DNA of 46,563 bases from Microcaldota archaeon (GCA_021817505.1 JAKAUU010000030.1:1-46563); one strand, 5' to 3'. Positions 18,601-27,582 are shown, counted from the stretch's first letter. The notes: generated from the letters alone by a model not told the origin. Made by a program: numbers and translations.

Positions 18601-18902
18601 AGATATGCTGAAGAGTTGGTTATCAAATCAGTAAATCTGACTGCACTTAAAACTGGAGAATAGTGATAATTGGTCATGTTTTCATAGCTTGCAAGAGCAA
18701 AAATCGACGCGTTTAATGAAGCTGCTGCAAACTGATGGCTGCTGCTATAGACAAAAGATGCGTAATTGCTTACGCCTTTTTGCTGCGAGTATGCCTGTGA
18801 TAGGCCGTTATAGCCATTAGTAAGCGTTACGAATATTATCAGTTCTGCCAGCATAAGTATGAATAATACCAATACGCTTATGGTCATGAGCTGTGCTTTC
18901 AT
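15633..18902 (-). CDS. Large pilin-signal surface protein with LamG-type domains
   Basis: About 1089 residues. The N-terminus MKAQLMTISVLVLFILMLAE is a short basic stretch then one hydrophobic helix, as in archaeal type IV pilin-like (class III) proteins. The rest is a long, Asn/Ser/Tyr-rich extracellular region with many Asn-x-Ser/Thr sites. Concanavalin-like LamG segments are marked by VAWWPLDGNANDYSGNGNNG and a degenerate copy IAIWLQLDNNTADSSGNGY. A final beta domain carries paired cysteines. The ATG at 18902 is chosen over TTG 18908. It follows the 758-residue gene by 10 bases, so they are co-transcribed. Likely an adhesin or glycan-binding surface fibre. Confidence 0.82.
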   Translation of the reverse strand: MKAQLMTISVLVLFILMLAELIIFVTLTNGYNGLSQAYSQQKGVSNYASFVYSSSHQFAAASLNASIFALASYENMTNYHYSPVLSAVRFTDLITNSSAYLAQIMMNGTVPNEQGYLTYNLFGTGNNYVAPQFFKNYYLDLFYYNASIEGSPPLGVSNVIISQTRPQIYQTSSYSISVRYTEYLKFNQSGTIYAYTFPINATVPLNNTPDLLYAQEGIIRYIHFANISGLITPIGEAQAINGTTNLFSYGTILNYGSNTICPSSNSLISSQIIFTVDSANSINCNGSSFGGIISYSSPSASAPDYVPYLNFQKSSGYIQNSLITGDSALLYGPSLSVLNISGLRKAIMDGYYFASPYAPSYLDRASGNLANSSIYGIFTFSGYNRRVAYLDSNSYITGNLLNAANMTNFEWVYPMENSSFSPIAEFDGSSSNYGFYNISLSNGNIVVWNGNKKYTSYFKVPMYKWSFIGFSLNRTSIRVFYNGNSQLFTSLTNPQSSGSDWIIGAQLGNTDYYTKMALANVQLYKSILTTQQAYSEYQDGIGGVPIASSNSIAIWLQLDNNTADSSGNGYYSYVIGSTDHIVNGHNGTAHSVSYGYPVNYNRDSALIVPSAQPTFPIPGILGCSNYQECMNTTMPHLYLSDMPLEYGPSQSAVFNPSVSSMIITQQLNATPVARTGSFTFSAWVYGSPYVTNGETIANSSSNNNNAGFDLLFSELSNGNQNYMLSIAPCCNHVLKWPNGINGFSNLPTKTWEFVTAEYNSTTGTASVYLNSHVIASGNAGKGLNPGQLLPIYIGSNSVSGGTQYSFNGSMIDIQLYDSNLSSSQVTELYSKGMGGAPLVGNSLVAWWPLDGNANDYSGNGNNGTAYNLTYAPITGYSGSGSSSPTAVSDAWQAFGFGAAPEQSVFWNVTEWIPQSTSTDPVSYSSVTGSPLLPQGVNVYTSDLSGWYGIPTSRNNPNGLPGFTGWAYHSSAVANNQILLMNAVPFPVPFNGLNDYATCGAPDAGYTATANMTLTGTYTINTYVNGAVQAFYRPQGSSIWNPVLPSGAWSANNGQAYSGSFTLTPGAYQFAVDYESTCGYGISAFSMSYG

Positions 18903-18912
18903 AAACAATCAT

Positions 18913-21189
18913 CTACTTCCAACTATAAACACCTGCAGAGTATGCAACACTGAAAGGATTTTGAGATGCATAGTATTCTCCGACTCCAACGGATCCGAAT
19001 AGCCAGTTCACATCTGCCATGACTGGCGACCTGGCAATGCTTATGGAATATGAGCTTGAATATCCTGGAGATATGAAACCAGAATAAGCCGCAGTTACGA
19101 CATATGGAAATCCAGTGTTCCCATTGCCGCTGTAGTCGTTTGCATCGCCTGCCAGCGGCCACCATCCGACAAGTCCGTTAGATTGAATTGGAGAGGCAGT
19201 AATTCCCTGGTCATATAATGTTTTTATCTGTGCTTGGGTAAGCACTGTGCTATATATCTGCAGGTCGGCCATCTCCAAAGCAGAATAGCCGGGTTTAGCG
19301 CTGTTGGAGTAGTTCTCTCCGGAGCCAAGTATCAGTGCGCCAGTACCTGCAGCTGCAGGCCCGTTTGCAGCGGTTATACTGGCGGGATTCTGCACACCGT
19401 TGAGATAATAATACGCTTTCTGGCCAGGATAATCGTAAGTAAAGCATGCAAATACCCAGTTGTCAAGCATGCTGTTGAAGGTTACTGAATTTGCCTGCCC
19501 TGACGCGATATTCGCACCCGAAGGATTCCATACGGTGAATGATGGATGTATCTTCCCCCCATGGGTTCCAAACTGGTCCAGAGTGTATTCCCATGCGTTG
19601 CCATTGCTTGGCGCACCCTTTCCTTTTATCAGAGCTCCATTATACTCCGATAGGGAGGTTATCATATACCATGTGCATAGTGACATCTGTCCCGAAGAAC
19701 CTGCTTCGGGGCTTAAAGAGGTGCTGTTTCCAGCGTTAACATAGCTTTTATTGGTATTGAAATTCATCACATAAGGGAACATGACATTCTTTATGGGAGG
19801 ATATGTTGGTGATATGTTTGAAAATATTATAGATGCATTCTGGGCAGGATTTACTGATATTAACAGGTTGTCTGCGCAGCTTGATAGATAATTGGCATAA
19901 AATGATATCATGTTGGAAAGGAGGGATTTGCCAGAATTGCCAGGGCACGTGCCAAATACCAAAATCCTATGCTCTGTTGCCACATAAAGTTTGCCATAGG
20001 CAAGCATCATATACGGAGAAAACGGCCCGGAATATGGTATGTGCGTGATCCACTTAATATTTCCGTTATATGGATTCTGGTCCACTAAATAATCATTAGA
20101 CCACAACGTATACAGATTGCCATCTGAGGCTATAGGTTGCGCATCAGCGGGAGCATTTCCGACGTAAGCAGGCATCCGCACGGTCCAAGAACCGGATTCC
20201 ACAAACCCGTTTGCGGAAACATAGTTGGATGTGGATTGGGAAAACAGAGTATTGTTATATATAGATATGCTGGCTACCAATTGAGCGTCTGCCGCATAAG
20301 GCATTCCATTGAATGATGCTACCCGTGTTATTGGATATGGATATGCTTTGCTATACAGATTTATCGGGACGCCGGAATTGCTAAAGGAATATGCGACTAT
20401 TGTGTTTCCTATCCCTGCCGCAATAGTTCCAGATACCATTGCGATGGAATTTACCTCGCCTACTGTATTTATTGACCATGCTTCAGTGCCGTTATTAGAA
20501 TAAAAACCAAATATCCCTGTCTCAGCCGAGTTTCCAGCAGTGTATACGGGAACGAGGATCATGCTTCCGTAACCCACCATAGGCGCAGATACTATGCTCG
20601 AAGATGAAGGCAGTGCATTCCTGTTAATCCACCCGCTTGTTGAAACCAGAGTGGTGTTTGAAGCGTAGATCAGAGCACCGCCATATACCAGATCTGATGA
20701 AATCTCAGAAGGACTTTGACTCTGGTAGGTGCCTGCGGACAGTAATGGAGTTATGCTACTCTGAAGATATGTTTGGATTCCAATCAAAGCGCTGTGTGGA
20801 GCCACAGGACCGCTTGTGATATAGTATAAACGGCCATCTCCGGAAATAAGATTGATTCTGGATATAGGCTCGCTTGAGTTGATAACCGCAAGCAAACTGT
20901 CTGTATTCGGGCCATCGTTGTTGCTCGCGTAGCCGGCACTGGACTGATAAGCCTGGGGCCAGGTCTGGTTCTGTGCAGCATACTGCGCATTCATCTGCCC
21001 TGCAAGGGGAGAAGCCGTAAAGTTTCCCAGATTAGTATTGGAAAGGATAGATACAAGAGCGCTTATCGATGAAAAACCCTGGTTGTACTGGTTGGTAGGA
21101 GTATAATGGAAATAAAGCAGTATTGATATGGCAATTCCTGCTACCATAATTGCAAAAACGGCATCTATTGTGAATACCACTCCCTTCAT
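18913..21189 (-). CDS. Pilin-signal surface protein with beta-propeller-like and LamG-type domains
   Basis: 758 residues. It starts MKGVVFTIDAVFAIMVAGIA, a pilin-like N-terminus with an acidic residue inside the hydrophobic helix. Residues from about 180 to 420 contain repeated short beta blades with aromatic/Gly spacing (GIFGFYSNNGTEAWSINTVG, DGNLYTLWSNDYLVDQNP, GKLYVATEHRILVFGTC), resembling a PQQ-type beta-propeller. The C-terminal third is a LamG domain ending VGWWPLAGDANDYSGNGNTG. AAGGGTTAG precedes the ATG. It is the first gene of the minus-strand pair and is divergent from the 1135-residue LamG gene. Probably cell-surface. Confidence 0.8.
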   Translation of the reverse strand: MKGVVFTIDAVFAIMVAGIAISILLYFHYTPTNQYNQGFSSISALVSILSNTNLGNFTASPLAGQMNAQYAAQNQTWPQAYQSSAGYASNNDGPNTDSLLAVINSSEPISRINLISGDGRLYYITSGPVAPHSALIGIQTYLQSSITPLLSAGTYQSQSPSEISSDLVYGGALIYASNTTLVSTSGWINRNALPSSSSIVSAPMVGYGSMILVPVYTAGNSAETGIFGFYSNNGTEAWSINTVGEVNSIAMVSGTIAAGIGNTIVAYSFSNSGVPINLYSKAYPYPITRVASFNGMPYAADAQLVASISIYNNTLFSQSTSNYVSANGFVESGSWTVRMPAYVGNAPADAQPIASDGNLYTLWSNDYLVDQNPYNGNIKWITHIPYSGPFSPYMMLAYGKLYVATEHRILVFGTCPGNSGKSLLSNMISFYANYLSSCADNLLISVNPAQNASIIFSNISPTYPPIKNVMFPYVMNFNTNKSYVNAGNSTSLSPEAGSSGQMSLCTWYMITSLSEYNGALIKGKGAPSNGNAWEYTLDQFGTHGGKIHPSFTVWNPSGANIASGQANSVTFNSMLDNWVFACFTYDYPGQKAYYYLNGVQNPASITAANGPAAAGTGALILGSGENYSNSAKPGYSALEMADLQIYSTVLTQAQIKTLYDQGITASPIQSNGLVGWWPLAGDANDYSGNGNTGFPYVVTAAYSGFISPGYSSSYSISIARSPVMADVNWLFGSVGVGEYYASQNPFSVAYSAGVYSWK

Positions 21190-21370
21190 AACTAACCCTT
21201 TTCGCTGCAGTCTCGGGCATATACCCTACTTTGCAGCTATCTTCAATTAAATTAAATTCTTTTGACAATTTAAATATGTATCTGTGGTCAAAGCAGGATC
21301 CGATAAGTTAATCGGATGCGGCGCAACTAAATCTTTTTAAGCTGTGCCGACCACTATAGATTGCGTTGCG
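21190..21370. promoter_or_regulatory. Divergent promoter region of the LamG surface locus
   Basis: This 181-base spacer separates the two arms of the surface-protein locus. TATA-like stretches include TTAATTTAATTG-type sequence near 21245-21258 and TTTAAATA near 21270 for the minus-strand arm, and AAATCTTTTTAAG near 21329-21341 for the plus-strand arm. Closely opposed promoters suggest coordinated expression of both arms. Confidence 0.45.
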
Positions 21371-24300
21371 ATGGTAAGGGCCCAACTTTCGATAGATTTC
21401 ATAATAGTATTCTCGTTCGTGCTAATCATATTCGTGCTTATTTTCGGGTTAGTAGCCACGCAGCGAATACAGACCTCGCAACAGCAGGATTATGCGCAGC
21501 TGCAGGTTGTAGCCCAGTCCATTGCACAGGACATAAATACAGCGGCAAGTTCCGGCAGCGGATACTCCCAGAACCTGAGCCTGCCTTCAGGAACAGGATT
21601 AGTAAATTATAACATTTCCATAACCTCATCCGGAACCGTGGTGGTCTATGACAATTCTACCGGAAGATACGTCTATGCGTATGCGTACGCACCGGTGGGC
21701 AGAGTTATCTCTTCGCAGAGTTACGTCTCTGCCAATTCTCCGCATACATATATGCTCCCGGTAGCAAGCGGCACCATATACCTGCAGAATTCTGATGGGA
21801 ACATATGCATAGATTATGTGTGCAATACCACCACTTCACAGTCTTCTGGATTTACGGTATATACGAAGCTAACGCATGTTGCACAGATGAATGGACAGAA
21901 CAGTTATGCATATATGCAGAACTCGGTAAGCCTGCTCGCTCCGTTTAATGCAAATGCGATAACCATGTCCGCATGGGTGTACATAAACGAATTTCCTACA
22001 AACTCCATGATAATGCCTGTTGTCAATTATGGAACTTCACAGCAGGGAAGCTATTGTTTCGGGCCGAGGATATACGTATTGTCAAACAGCATATATGGAG
22101 GATTCCAGAACATAAATCGCGGCTCTTCAGAAGCATCTCTTCCCATAAAAAGCAAAACATGGTACTTTGTAGCATTCACATATTCGAAGAGCTCTAACCA
22201 GATTACGCTGTATGTGAACGGCAGGGAGACTATTGTCAATGCAGTTGTCCCTTTGGATCCTGCAGGAGATATATACAACCTGGTCTTTGGCACAACCGAC
22301 TATACCTATAATAGCGGACAGGGAGTATGTGAAAGTTCCGATCCGCTGAACGGCTCCATGGCCAATGTGCAGATATACAGCTCTGCCCTTAGCTCAAACC
22401 AGATATACGGCATTAAAAGCGGCGGGATAAACGGCGGCCCTGCAATAAGCCAGAACCTGTCAGGATGGTGGCCGCTGAACGGTAATGCGAACGATTACTC
22501 GGGAAACCTGAATAATGGAAGGGCTAGCGCGGTGCTTTATCCGGCAGTTGCGCAGATAAATGCCAATGTGACGAACACTACGCTCTCTCCGGTCAAAGGG
22601 GATCTTGTCGGCTTTTCATCAACGCTTGGGACATTTCAGGGAGGCGTTTCGTCAACATATAATATAACGAATAATAACGGGGTTGCAAGCGCCTTCCTCA
22701 TGCAGACAAACAATACAGGATATGCAACGGTAAAGGTGACTCCTTTCGAGGGAAACGTTTATACTGCAAAGAACCTGTCAGGATGGTGGCCGCTGAATGG
22801 GAATCAGGGAAACGTGCTTTTCAACCTCGCAAACAACACAGATGCCGGTTATCTGGAAAACGGATACTGGAATAACGTCAACTATGCAGGACTGTTTTCG
22901 GGATATGGTGGTTACGTAAGCGTCCCTAATTCGTCAAAAACAGAGTTATATAATGGACCACTTACACTTTCCTTTTGGATAAGCCCTTCGCAGGCCAACA
23001 AACTGGAATCAGTTGTATTTAAGCCAGATGAATATATCGCATGCGTTGGAAACGGCCGCATACGGTTAGACGATGGAAGTGACCATGGAGTCAATATCAA
23101 TTATAACCTTACCAACAACAAATGGTATAATATAGTGTTCACAGTATCTTCGACCAAAATAATAAACGTCTCGGTAAATGGAGAATGGGTAGGTTCTGTT
23201 GTAAATAATCAGTGGGCAGCGTCTGCAAATGTCCTGAATATGGCCATTGGATCGGAACAGAGCTACTCGGCAGGAAGCTGCTCAGGTGCAGGTTCTTTCG
23301 ATGGAAAGATAGCTAACGTGCAATTATATTCATATAGCATAAGTCCTGATAACATACAGCTATTGTATTCGGAAGGAATTGGAGGGTCTCCGATACCCAA
23401 TAGCAACAATGTTGGATGGTGGCCGCTGAACGGGAATACCAATGATTACAGCGGAAACGGTAATAATGGATTTGGAATAGGAAGTTTTAGTTTTGCTTCT
23501 CCAAACCAGAATATGTCCTATGTTGGAAATACGCACACTTTCGTCACAACCCAGTTTTTTGGAGGAGTACTTGGCAAATGGTCTAATATTACGGTAAATA
23601 CAATAAACAACTACCAGAACATACTAAACACAGGATCATTTACCATAACTGCATGGGTAAACCTGAACCAAACAGGAAATTACACCCTGGCAGGAGATTA
23701 TAAGCCAGGTAGCAACTCTGGTTTTATGTTTAGCGCGTGTGGTACTGCTTACTCTGGAACTAGTAGCCCTCCTCCTCATGCTGTGCTGATAGTGGCAGGA
23801 CAGAAGGTGCTAATGCCGTATGTAAATTCCACTGTAGGGAGCGGCTCGGTCCATAGCGGATACTTGTGTTTCCCGCCAAGCACATGGGAGATGATATCTG
23901 CTGAATATAACGGCAGCACAGGCGTAGCAACAGTATACCTAAACAACGAAGTCTATGCCACCAACACTTTAAGCCCAAGACTCGATCTTTCGCCATCGGA
24001 GATATTCAACATTGGTGGGATAGGCACGAATTTATTTGCAGGCCAGTATAGAGGATATATTTCCAATGTGCAGCTATACAGCAGTACGCTGTCCAGCGCA
24101 GATATCAACACATTGTATAAATCTGGCTTTTATGGCATGCCTCGTCCTAACGATGGGATTGTCGCATGGTGGCCGCTGAACGGGAATGCGAATGATTATA
24201 GCGGAAACGGGAATAACGGTTACAGTCATGGCACAGCATACACATACCTGCTGATACCGTCCCCGGTGCCTGGATTGGACAATTATGGCATTTCATCGAT

Positions 24301-24778
24301 AAATTCGGGAAATACTGCGATAATGACTCCTATAAGCTATCAACATTTCAGCATAGCTTCGTGGGTCTATCTCTCACAGCCAGTATCCAACTCTGGAATA
24401 TATCTTGGTACTCGTTTCTTAGGTTCAGGGTATGGGCTCTTTAGAAGTTCCTCAGAACATGGATTTTTAGTTGGCACTGGCAGTGCTGTTTCAAAGAACA
24501 TTACGATGTTTCCAATAGACAAATGGACATATGTAGTGGGGACATTTGACGGGAAGAATATAAGTTATTATGTAGACGGGACACTTGCTGCAAAGGGCAC
24601 ATCATCAGCTTCAGGCATGTCTTCAAACCCATTAATTGTAGGTCCTAACCTTGCAGGAAGTGTAGCCAACATAGAGTACTACAATACCTCCCTGACGCCA
24701 GGGCAGGTTTATCAGCTTTATGTCAATCAGCTTCCTGCTACGTATACTGAACAGATACCTTTGAGTTGGGGAACATGA
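21371..24778 (+). CDS. Giant pilin-signal surface protein with repeated LamG domains
   Basis: About 1135 residues. The N-terminus MVRAQLSIDFIIVFSFVLII matches archaeal class III (pilin-type) signals, with RAQLS-(I)DF around the predicted cleavage point. After about 150 residues come four LamG-type modules, each closing on a near-identical motif: SGWWPLNGNANDYSGNLNNG, SGWWPLNGNQGN, VGWWPLNGNTNDYSGNGNNG and VAWWPLNGNANDYSGNGNNG. LamG folds bind glycans or proteins. There are many potential N-glycosylation sites. The frame could start at GTG 21344, but the ATG at 21371 places the signal at the N-terminus. The stop overlaps the next start (ATGA). Confidence 0.85.
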   Translation: MVRAQLSIDFIIVFSFVLIIFVLIFGLVATQRIQTSQQQDYAQLQVVAQSIAQDINTAASSGSGYSQNLSLPSGTGLVNYNISITSSGTVVVYDNSTGRYVYAYAYAPVGRVISSQSYVSANSPHTYMLPVASGTIYLQNSDGNICIDYVCNTTTSQSSGFTVYTKLTHVAQMNGQNSYAYMQNSVSLLAPFNANAITMSAWVYINEFPTNSMIMPVVNYGTSQQGSYCFGPRIYVLSNSIYGGFQNINRGSSEASLPIKSKTWYFVAFTYSKSSNQITLYVNGRETIVNAVVPLDPAGDIYNLVFGTTDYTYNSGQGVCESSDPLNGSMANVQIYSSALSSNQIYGIKSGGINGGPAISQNLSGWWPLNGNANDYSGNLNNGRASAVLYPAVAQINANVTNTTLSPVKGDLVGFSSTLGTFQGGVSSTYNITNNNGVASAFLMQTNNTGYATVKVTPFEGNVYTAKNLSGWWPLNGNQGNVLFNLANNTDAGYLENGYWNNVNYAGLFSGYGGYVSVPNSSKTELYNGPLTLSFWISPSQANKLESVVFKPDEYIACVGNGRIRLDDGSDHGVNINYNLTNNKWYNIVFTVSSTKIINVSVNGEWVGSVVNNQWAASANVLNMAIGSEQSYSAGSCSGAGSFDGKIANVQLYSYSISPDNIQLLYSEGIGGSPIPNSNNVGWWPLNGNTNDYSGNGNNGFGIGSFSFASPNQNMSYVGNTHTFVTTQFFGGVLGKWSNITVNTINNYQNILNTGSFTITAWVNLNQTGNYTLAGDYKPGSNSGFMFSACGTAYSGTSSPPPHAVLIVAGQKVLMPYVNSTVGSGSVHSGYLCFPPSTWEMISAEYNGSTGVATVYLNNEVYATNTLSPRLDLSPSEIFNIGGIGTNLFAGQYRGYISNVQLYSSTLSSADINTLYKSGFYGMPRPNDGIVAWWPLNGNANDYSGNGNNGYSHGTAYTYLLIPSPVPGLDNYGISSINSGNTAIMTPISYQHFSIASWVYLSQPVSNSGIYLGTRFLGSGYGLFRSSSEHGFLVGTGSAVSKNITMFPIDKWTYVVGTFDGKNISYYVDGTLAAKGTSSASGMSSNPLIVGPNLAGSVANIEYYNTSLTPGQVYQLYVNQLPATYTEQIPLSWGT
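22463..24220 (+). repeat. Four LamG-motif DNA repeats within the giant surface gene
   Basis: The WWPLNGN coding segment recurs at 22463-22507, 22781-22801 (short), 23414-23470 and 24165-24220. All four keep TGGTGGCCGCTGAA and the third and fourth are close over 50 bases. The first two share the preceding CAGAACCTGTCAGGATGG-type sequence almost exactly. Reverse-strand copies lie in the two divergent genes at about 16318-16371 and 19120-19168. These could be recombination sites between the genes. Confidence 0.75.
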
Positions 24779-25350
24779 AGCTGCAATTCTGGTCTATGGA
24801 CATGATTTTTGCAATTGTCATATTTTCAATAGCGATATTGCTGCTAACATACGCATGGTTCAGCATATCGCAGCAGTTCTCCATAACGTATACGAATACA
24901 CTGAGCAATATGCAGACAAATGCACAGCAGCTCAGTAACCGCTTGGTTACGACAGGAAGTCCTGCAAGCTGGTACTATTCGATGGATCCGTCAAATCTTT
25001 CGACATGGACGAATATGAGCATAGGTTTTGCAGAAATAAACGGAAGTGCCCTATCAAGCGCAAAGATAGCAAAACTTGAAGCAGCATCGCAGGTCAACTA
25101 CCAGGCGTCCAAGCAGCTTCTCGGGGTTAACTACAATTACTATATACAAATATACTCTCCACAATTATACAATTACACAATCGGGCTGAATCCCTCATTG
25201 TACAATGCGACCACAGTAGTCGTATCGAGCACTCCAATAATCATGGATAACGGTGTGCCTGCAACTCTCAAGGTGATTCTTTGGACTGCCAATCAGGGAG
25301 TCTCCGTATCTACAATAACAATCTATACTACAGAGCCTACGACCATCTAG
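24775..25350 (+). CDS. Small pilin-like membrane-anchored protein
   Basis: About 191 residues. The N-terminus MKLQFWSMDMIFAIVIFSIA is a short polar stretch with an acidic residue, then a hydrophobic helix, again like an archaeal type IV pilin. The remainder is a polar extracellular domain rich in Ser, Thr, Asn and Tyr. Its start codon overlaps the stop of the LamG gene (ATGA), so it is translationally coupled. Size fits a pilin subunit or a minor pilin presenting the larger partner. An in-frame TTG at 24766 is less likely. A pilin peptidase (PibD/FlaK type) is not in the window. Confidence 0.78.
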   Translation: MKLQFWSMDMIFAIVIFSIAILLLTYAWFSISQQFSITYTNTLSNMQTNAQQLSNRLVTTGSPASWYYSMDPSNLSTWTNMSIGFAEINGSALSSAKIAKLEAASQVNYQASKQLLGVNYNYYIQIYSPQLYNYTIGLNPSLYNATTVVVSSTPIIMDNGVPATLKVILWTANQGVSVSTITIYTTEPTTI

Positions 25351-25437
25351 TTTGTAGCATCCTGATAGGTGCCGTTCCCATAGCGGCGACAATTGATAAT
25401 AAAAATAGATATCTCAACACGGGATAAAATAAATTAA

Positions 25438-25473
25438 GCGGCAGGATTGGCATGCAGCCACGGATCCTGCCGC
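25438..25473. terminator. Strong inverted repeat, probable bidirectional terminator
   Basis: GCGGCAGGAT at 25438-25447 pairs perfectly with ATCCTGCCGC at 25464-25473. Inside it, TGGC/GCCA pair around a five-base loop, with CGG as a bulge. CTTTTAA follows on the plus strand, and a T-rich run follows on the minus strand. It lies between the convergent pilin-like gene and the Tic20-like gene, where a shared terminator is expected. A small RNA hairpin is an alternative. Confidence 0.6.
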
Positions 25474-25498
25474 CTTTTAATGATAAACCTTCAGGGTA

Positions 25499-25819
25499 TT
25501 ACGCATGCTCCTTTGCGAAATCCCCTATTATCGGCATGACTATATCCTTTCCCTCAGATGCCTGGTATCCAACATATATTCCATATATCCATAGGATTAT
25601 GGTCACAATGAACATGAATGGTATGAAGGATAACCATCCTAGTATCGTGATCACTATACCAAGAAGTATGGCCTGCAGGGCATGGAACTTTAGGTATTCG
25701 TCGCTCTTCTTGCTTGTGAAGAGATATACTATTATCCCGGATAGCCATAGGAAGAAGTATGTCCCTATGCACATTATCAGGTTTCGCTCTTGTTTTTGGC
25801 TCTTTGATGCTGCCATCAT
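25499..25819 (-). CDS. Small Tic20/DUF4870-like membrane protein
   Basis: 106 residues with three hydrophobic segments. The middle contains SGIIVYLFTSKKSDEYLKFHALQAI, matching the pattern in DUF4870/Tic20-like proteins where a conserved F-H-A-x-Q-A motif sits at the membrane boundary. The last helix is followed by a short hydrophilic tail. Proteins of this family are widespread small membrane proteins of unclear role; the plant relative is part of the chloroplast import channel. It converges on the surface-protein locus across the strong inverted repeat. No operon partner is evident. Confidence 0.75.
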   Translation of the reverse strand: MMAASKSQKQERNLIMCIGTYFFLWLSGIIVYLFTSKKSDEYLKFHALQAILLGIVITILGWLSFIPFMFIVTIILWIYGIYVGYQASEGKDIVMPIIGDFAKEHA

Positions 25820-25906
25820 ATCACACTGAGAGCATCTGCTAATGCAATCTATTTAAAGCTTGCAGGATGGTGCCTGCGTTTAAGCAGGACGCCCAAACTG
25901 CCATAT

Positions 25907-27433
25907 TCATGATGCTGTCACATTCGCCCTGGCATGCGCACCGTCTTCTCCCTGTACATATACGCTATAATTGCTTCCAGGAACGAAGTTCATCAGTACA
26001 TGACCGCTACCCGCAGACATGACTCCCGAGAAGGTGAATGTCTCTTCTGCGCCTGGTGCAAGAGTATATCCGTTGGCAGATGACTCAGACCTGTCTGATC
26101 TTGGCAATACCAGAGTCCCGTTGCTTGATACGGCAAAGGTAACCTCCCTCAGATCCTTTATCTCTACGCCAAGAGTGGTAAATGTCTTCACTCTCGAGCT
26201 CACATCCCCTTCGAGGTTAGCCGCTTCCTGGGATCCGACACCGCTTATCCTGACTCCGGTGTTCCTGCCGTCAATCTCTATCTCGCCGTTATTTATGTTT
26301 ACGATATTGCCCATGTTGACAACAGAGCCGTTTATGCTTATGTTGCCAGAGGTTATTGCACTGCCATTTACCAATAGTGTGCCTATTCTGACTATATGCC
26401 CGGCAACTATGTGTACAGTATTGCTCAAAGAGCTAAGGTTACCTACAACGTTCCCGTTTATGGTAATGTTCCCGTTAGTTATCCCTATGCTGTAGTTTCC
26501 TGAATTTATGTTTCCATTGCCCGAATTTATTCCGAAGGATTGTCCTACCGAGCCGCCGGTTATCCCGGCAAAGTCAGGCTTCCTGTTTGAATTGACTTTT
26601 ACGTCAACTTTCTGCGAGCTGTTCTCCCTGTTTATGCTATCATTGGCATTTGCAGAAGAATCCACATTTGCAAAAGGAGCTACGAGCACCTGCATGTTGC
26701 CGTTTATCATTATGTGCTTTATTGTTACGCTGCTGTTTCCGTTGTTCTTTACGGTCACTCTCACTATGCTGCTGTTTCCTGATGTCATTACAGTTTCATT
26801 CATTATGCTTATGTTTGCAGTCGATCTTATATCAGCCTTTTCCGAAGAGTTCAGCTGGGCCCTAGCGCCTATACTGACCTGTCCGTGATTACCTGAGAAT
26901 GCAACAGCCCTCACCGAAGGCACCATCACAAACACCGTGGAGGAATTGGTATATATGGCTACTATCGAAGGAGTGAAGTCCATAAGAACCTGCGAGGTGC
27001 TGTTTCCGCTGTTGCTTACGTTTGCGGTTATCATGCCGCTTGGAACCGTTACGTTTGACGTTACTCCGTTTATCGTTATGTTTGCAGAGCTTACCGTGAA
27101 TCTGACCATGTTAATAGTTGAGTTTGCAGCTATCTTAGAATTGGCAATCACCTGTGATACGTTTACAAGAGAGAGCAGGTCAACAGAGCCGCTTCCTTGT
27201 ATGCTTACCCATCCTGAAGAGCTTGCATTTACCACATGGGCCTCTACGCTTGAGTATGATATCATAAGAGAGGTTGTGCCGTTAGGAACATGCGGTGGGT
27301 CTGTGAGGCTTATCACTGCCGCATTTGCATTGCTCCCCAATGCAGCTTGATTCTGCGTTATCAGGTATGCGCCTGCTATTATAACAAGTGCAAGAACCAC
27401 TAATCCAACAACTGCTCCTTTGTTCATGATCAT
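25907..27433 (-). CDS. DUF4382-type surface protein with N-terminal membrane anchor
   Basis: 508 residues. A single N-terminal hydrophobic helix (GAVVGLVVLALVIIAGAYLI) anchors or secretes it. The following 150 residues match the DUF4382 pattern: L-x-D-P-P, SLMISYSSVEAHVV, VDLLSLVNVSQVIANS and an IN-M-V-R-F-T-V stretch. The central region is strikingly Asn/Gly/Ser/Ile-rich with repeated short strands (GNITINGNVVGN, GNISINGSVVNMGNIVNIN), suggesting a beta-helix-like stalk. Many N-x-S/T sites are present. Start codons ATG 27433 and ATG 27427 are both possible. Cell-surface location is likely; function unknown. Confidence 0.78.
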   Translation of the reverse strand: MIMNKGAVVGLVVLALVIIAGAYLITQNQAALGSNANAAVISLTDPPHVPNGTTSLMISYSSVEAHVVNASSSGWVSIQGSGSVDLLSLVNVSQVIANSKIAANSTINMVRFTVSSANITINGVTSNVTVPSGMITANVSNSGNSTSQVLMDFTPSIVAIYTNSSTVFVMVPSVRAVAFSGNHGQVSIGARAQLNSSEKADIRSTANISIMNETVMTSGNSSIVRVTVKNNGNSSVTIKHIMINGNMQVLVAPFANVDSSANANDSINRENSSQKVDVKVNSNRKPDFAGITGGSVGQSFGINSGNGNINSGNYSIGITNGNITINGNVVGNLSSLSNTVHIVAGHIVRIGTLLVNGSAITSGNISINGSVVNMGNIVNINNGEIEIDGRNTGVRISGVGSQEAANLEGDVSSRVKTFTTLGVEIKDLREVTFAVSSNGTLVLPRSDRSESSANGYTLAPGAEETFTFSGVMSAGSGHVLMNFVPGSNYSVYVQGEDGAHARANVTAS

Positions 27434-27582
27434 CAGTATAAGCTTAAATTAAACATTTATAATACATTATGCAATGCTTCTGTTTTTCTACTGTTTTTAT
27501 GCGGTTTTCATTCGTTAAGGCTACATGCAGAGGATTCTGCAGGCTGTTGCCATTGAGCATCTGAGGATCGTAAGATATCGGA

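Noticed and set aside
22463-24220. CRISPR-like array from evenly recurring repeats
   Set aside because: The repeats lie about 300-750 bases apart inside a coding frame and encode a LamG motif; there are no regular spacers.
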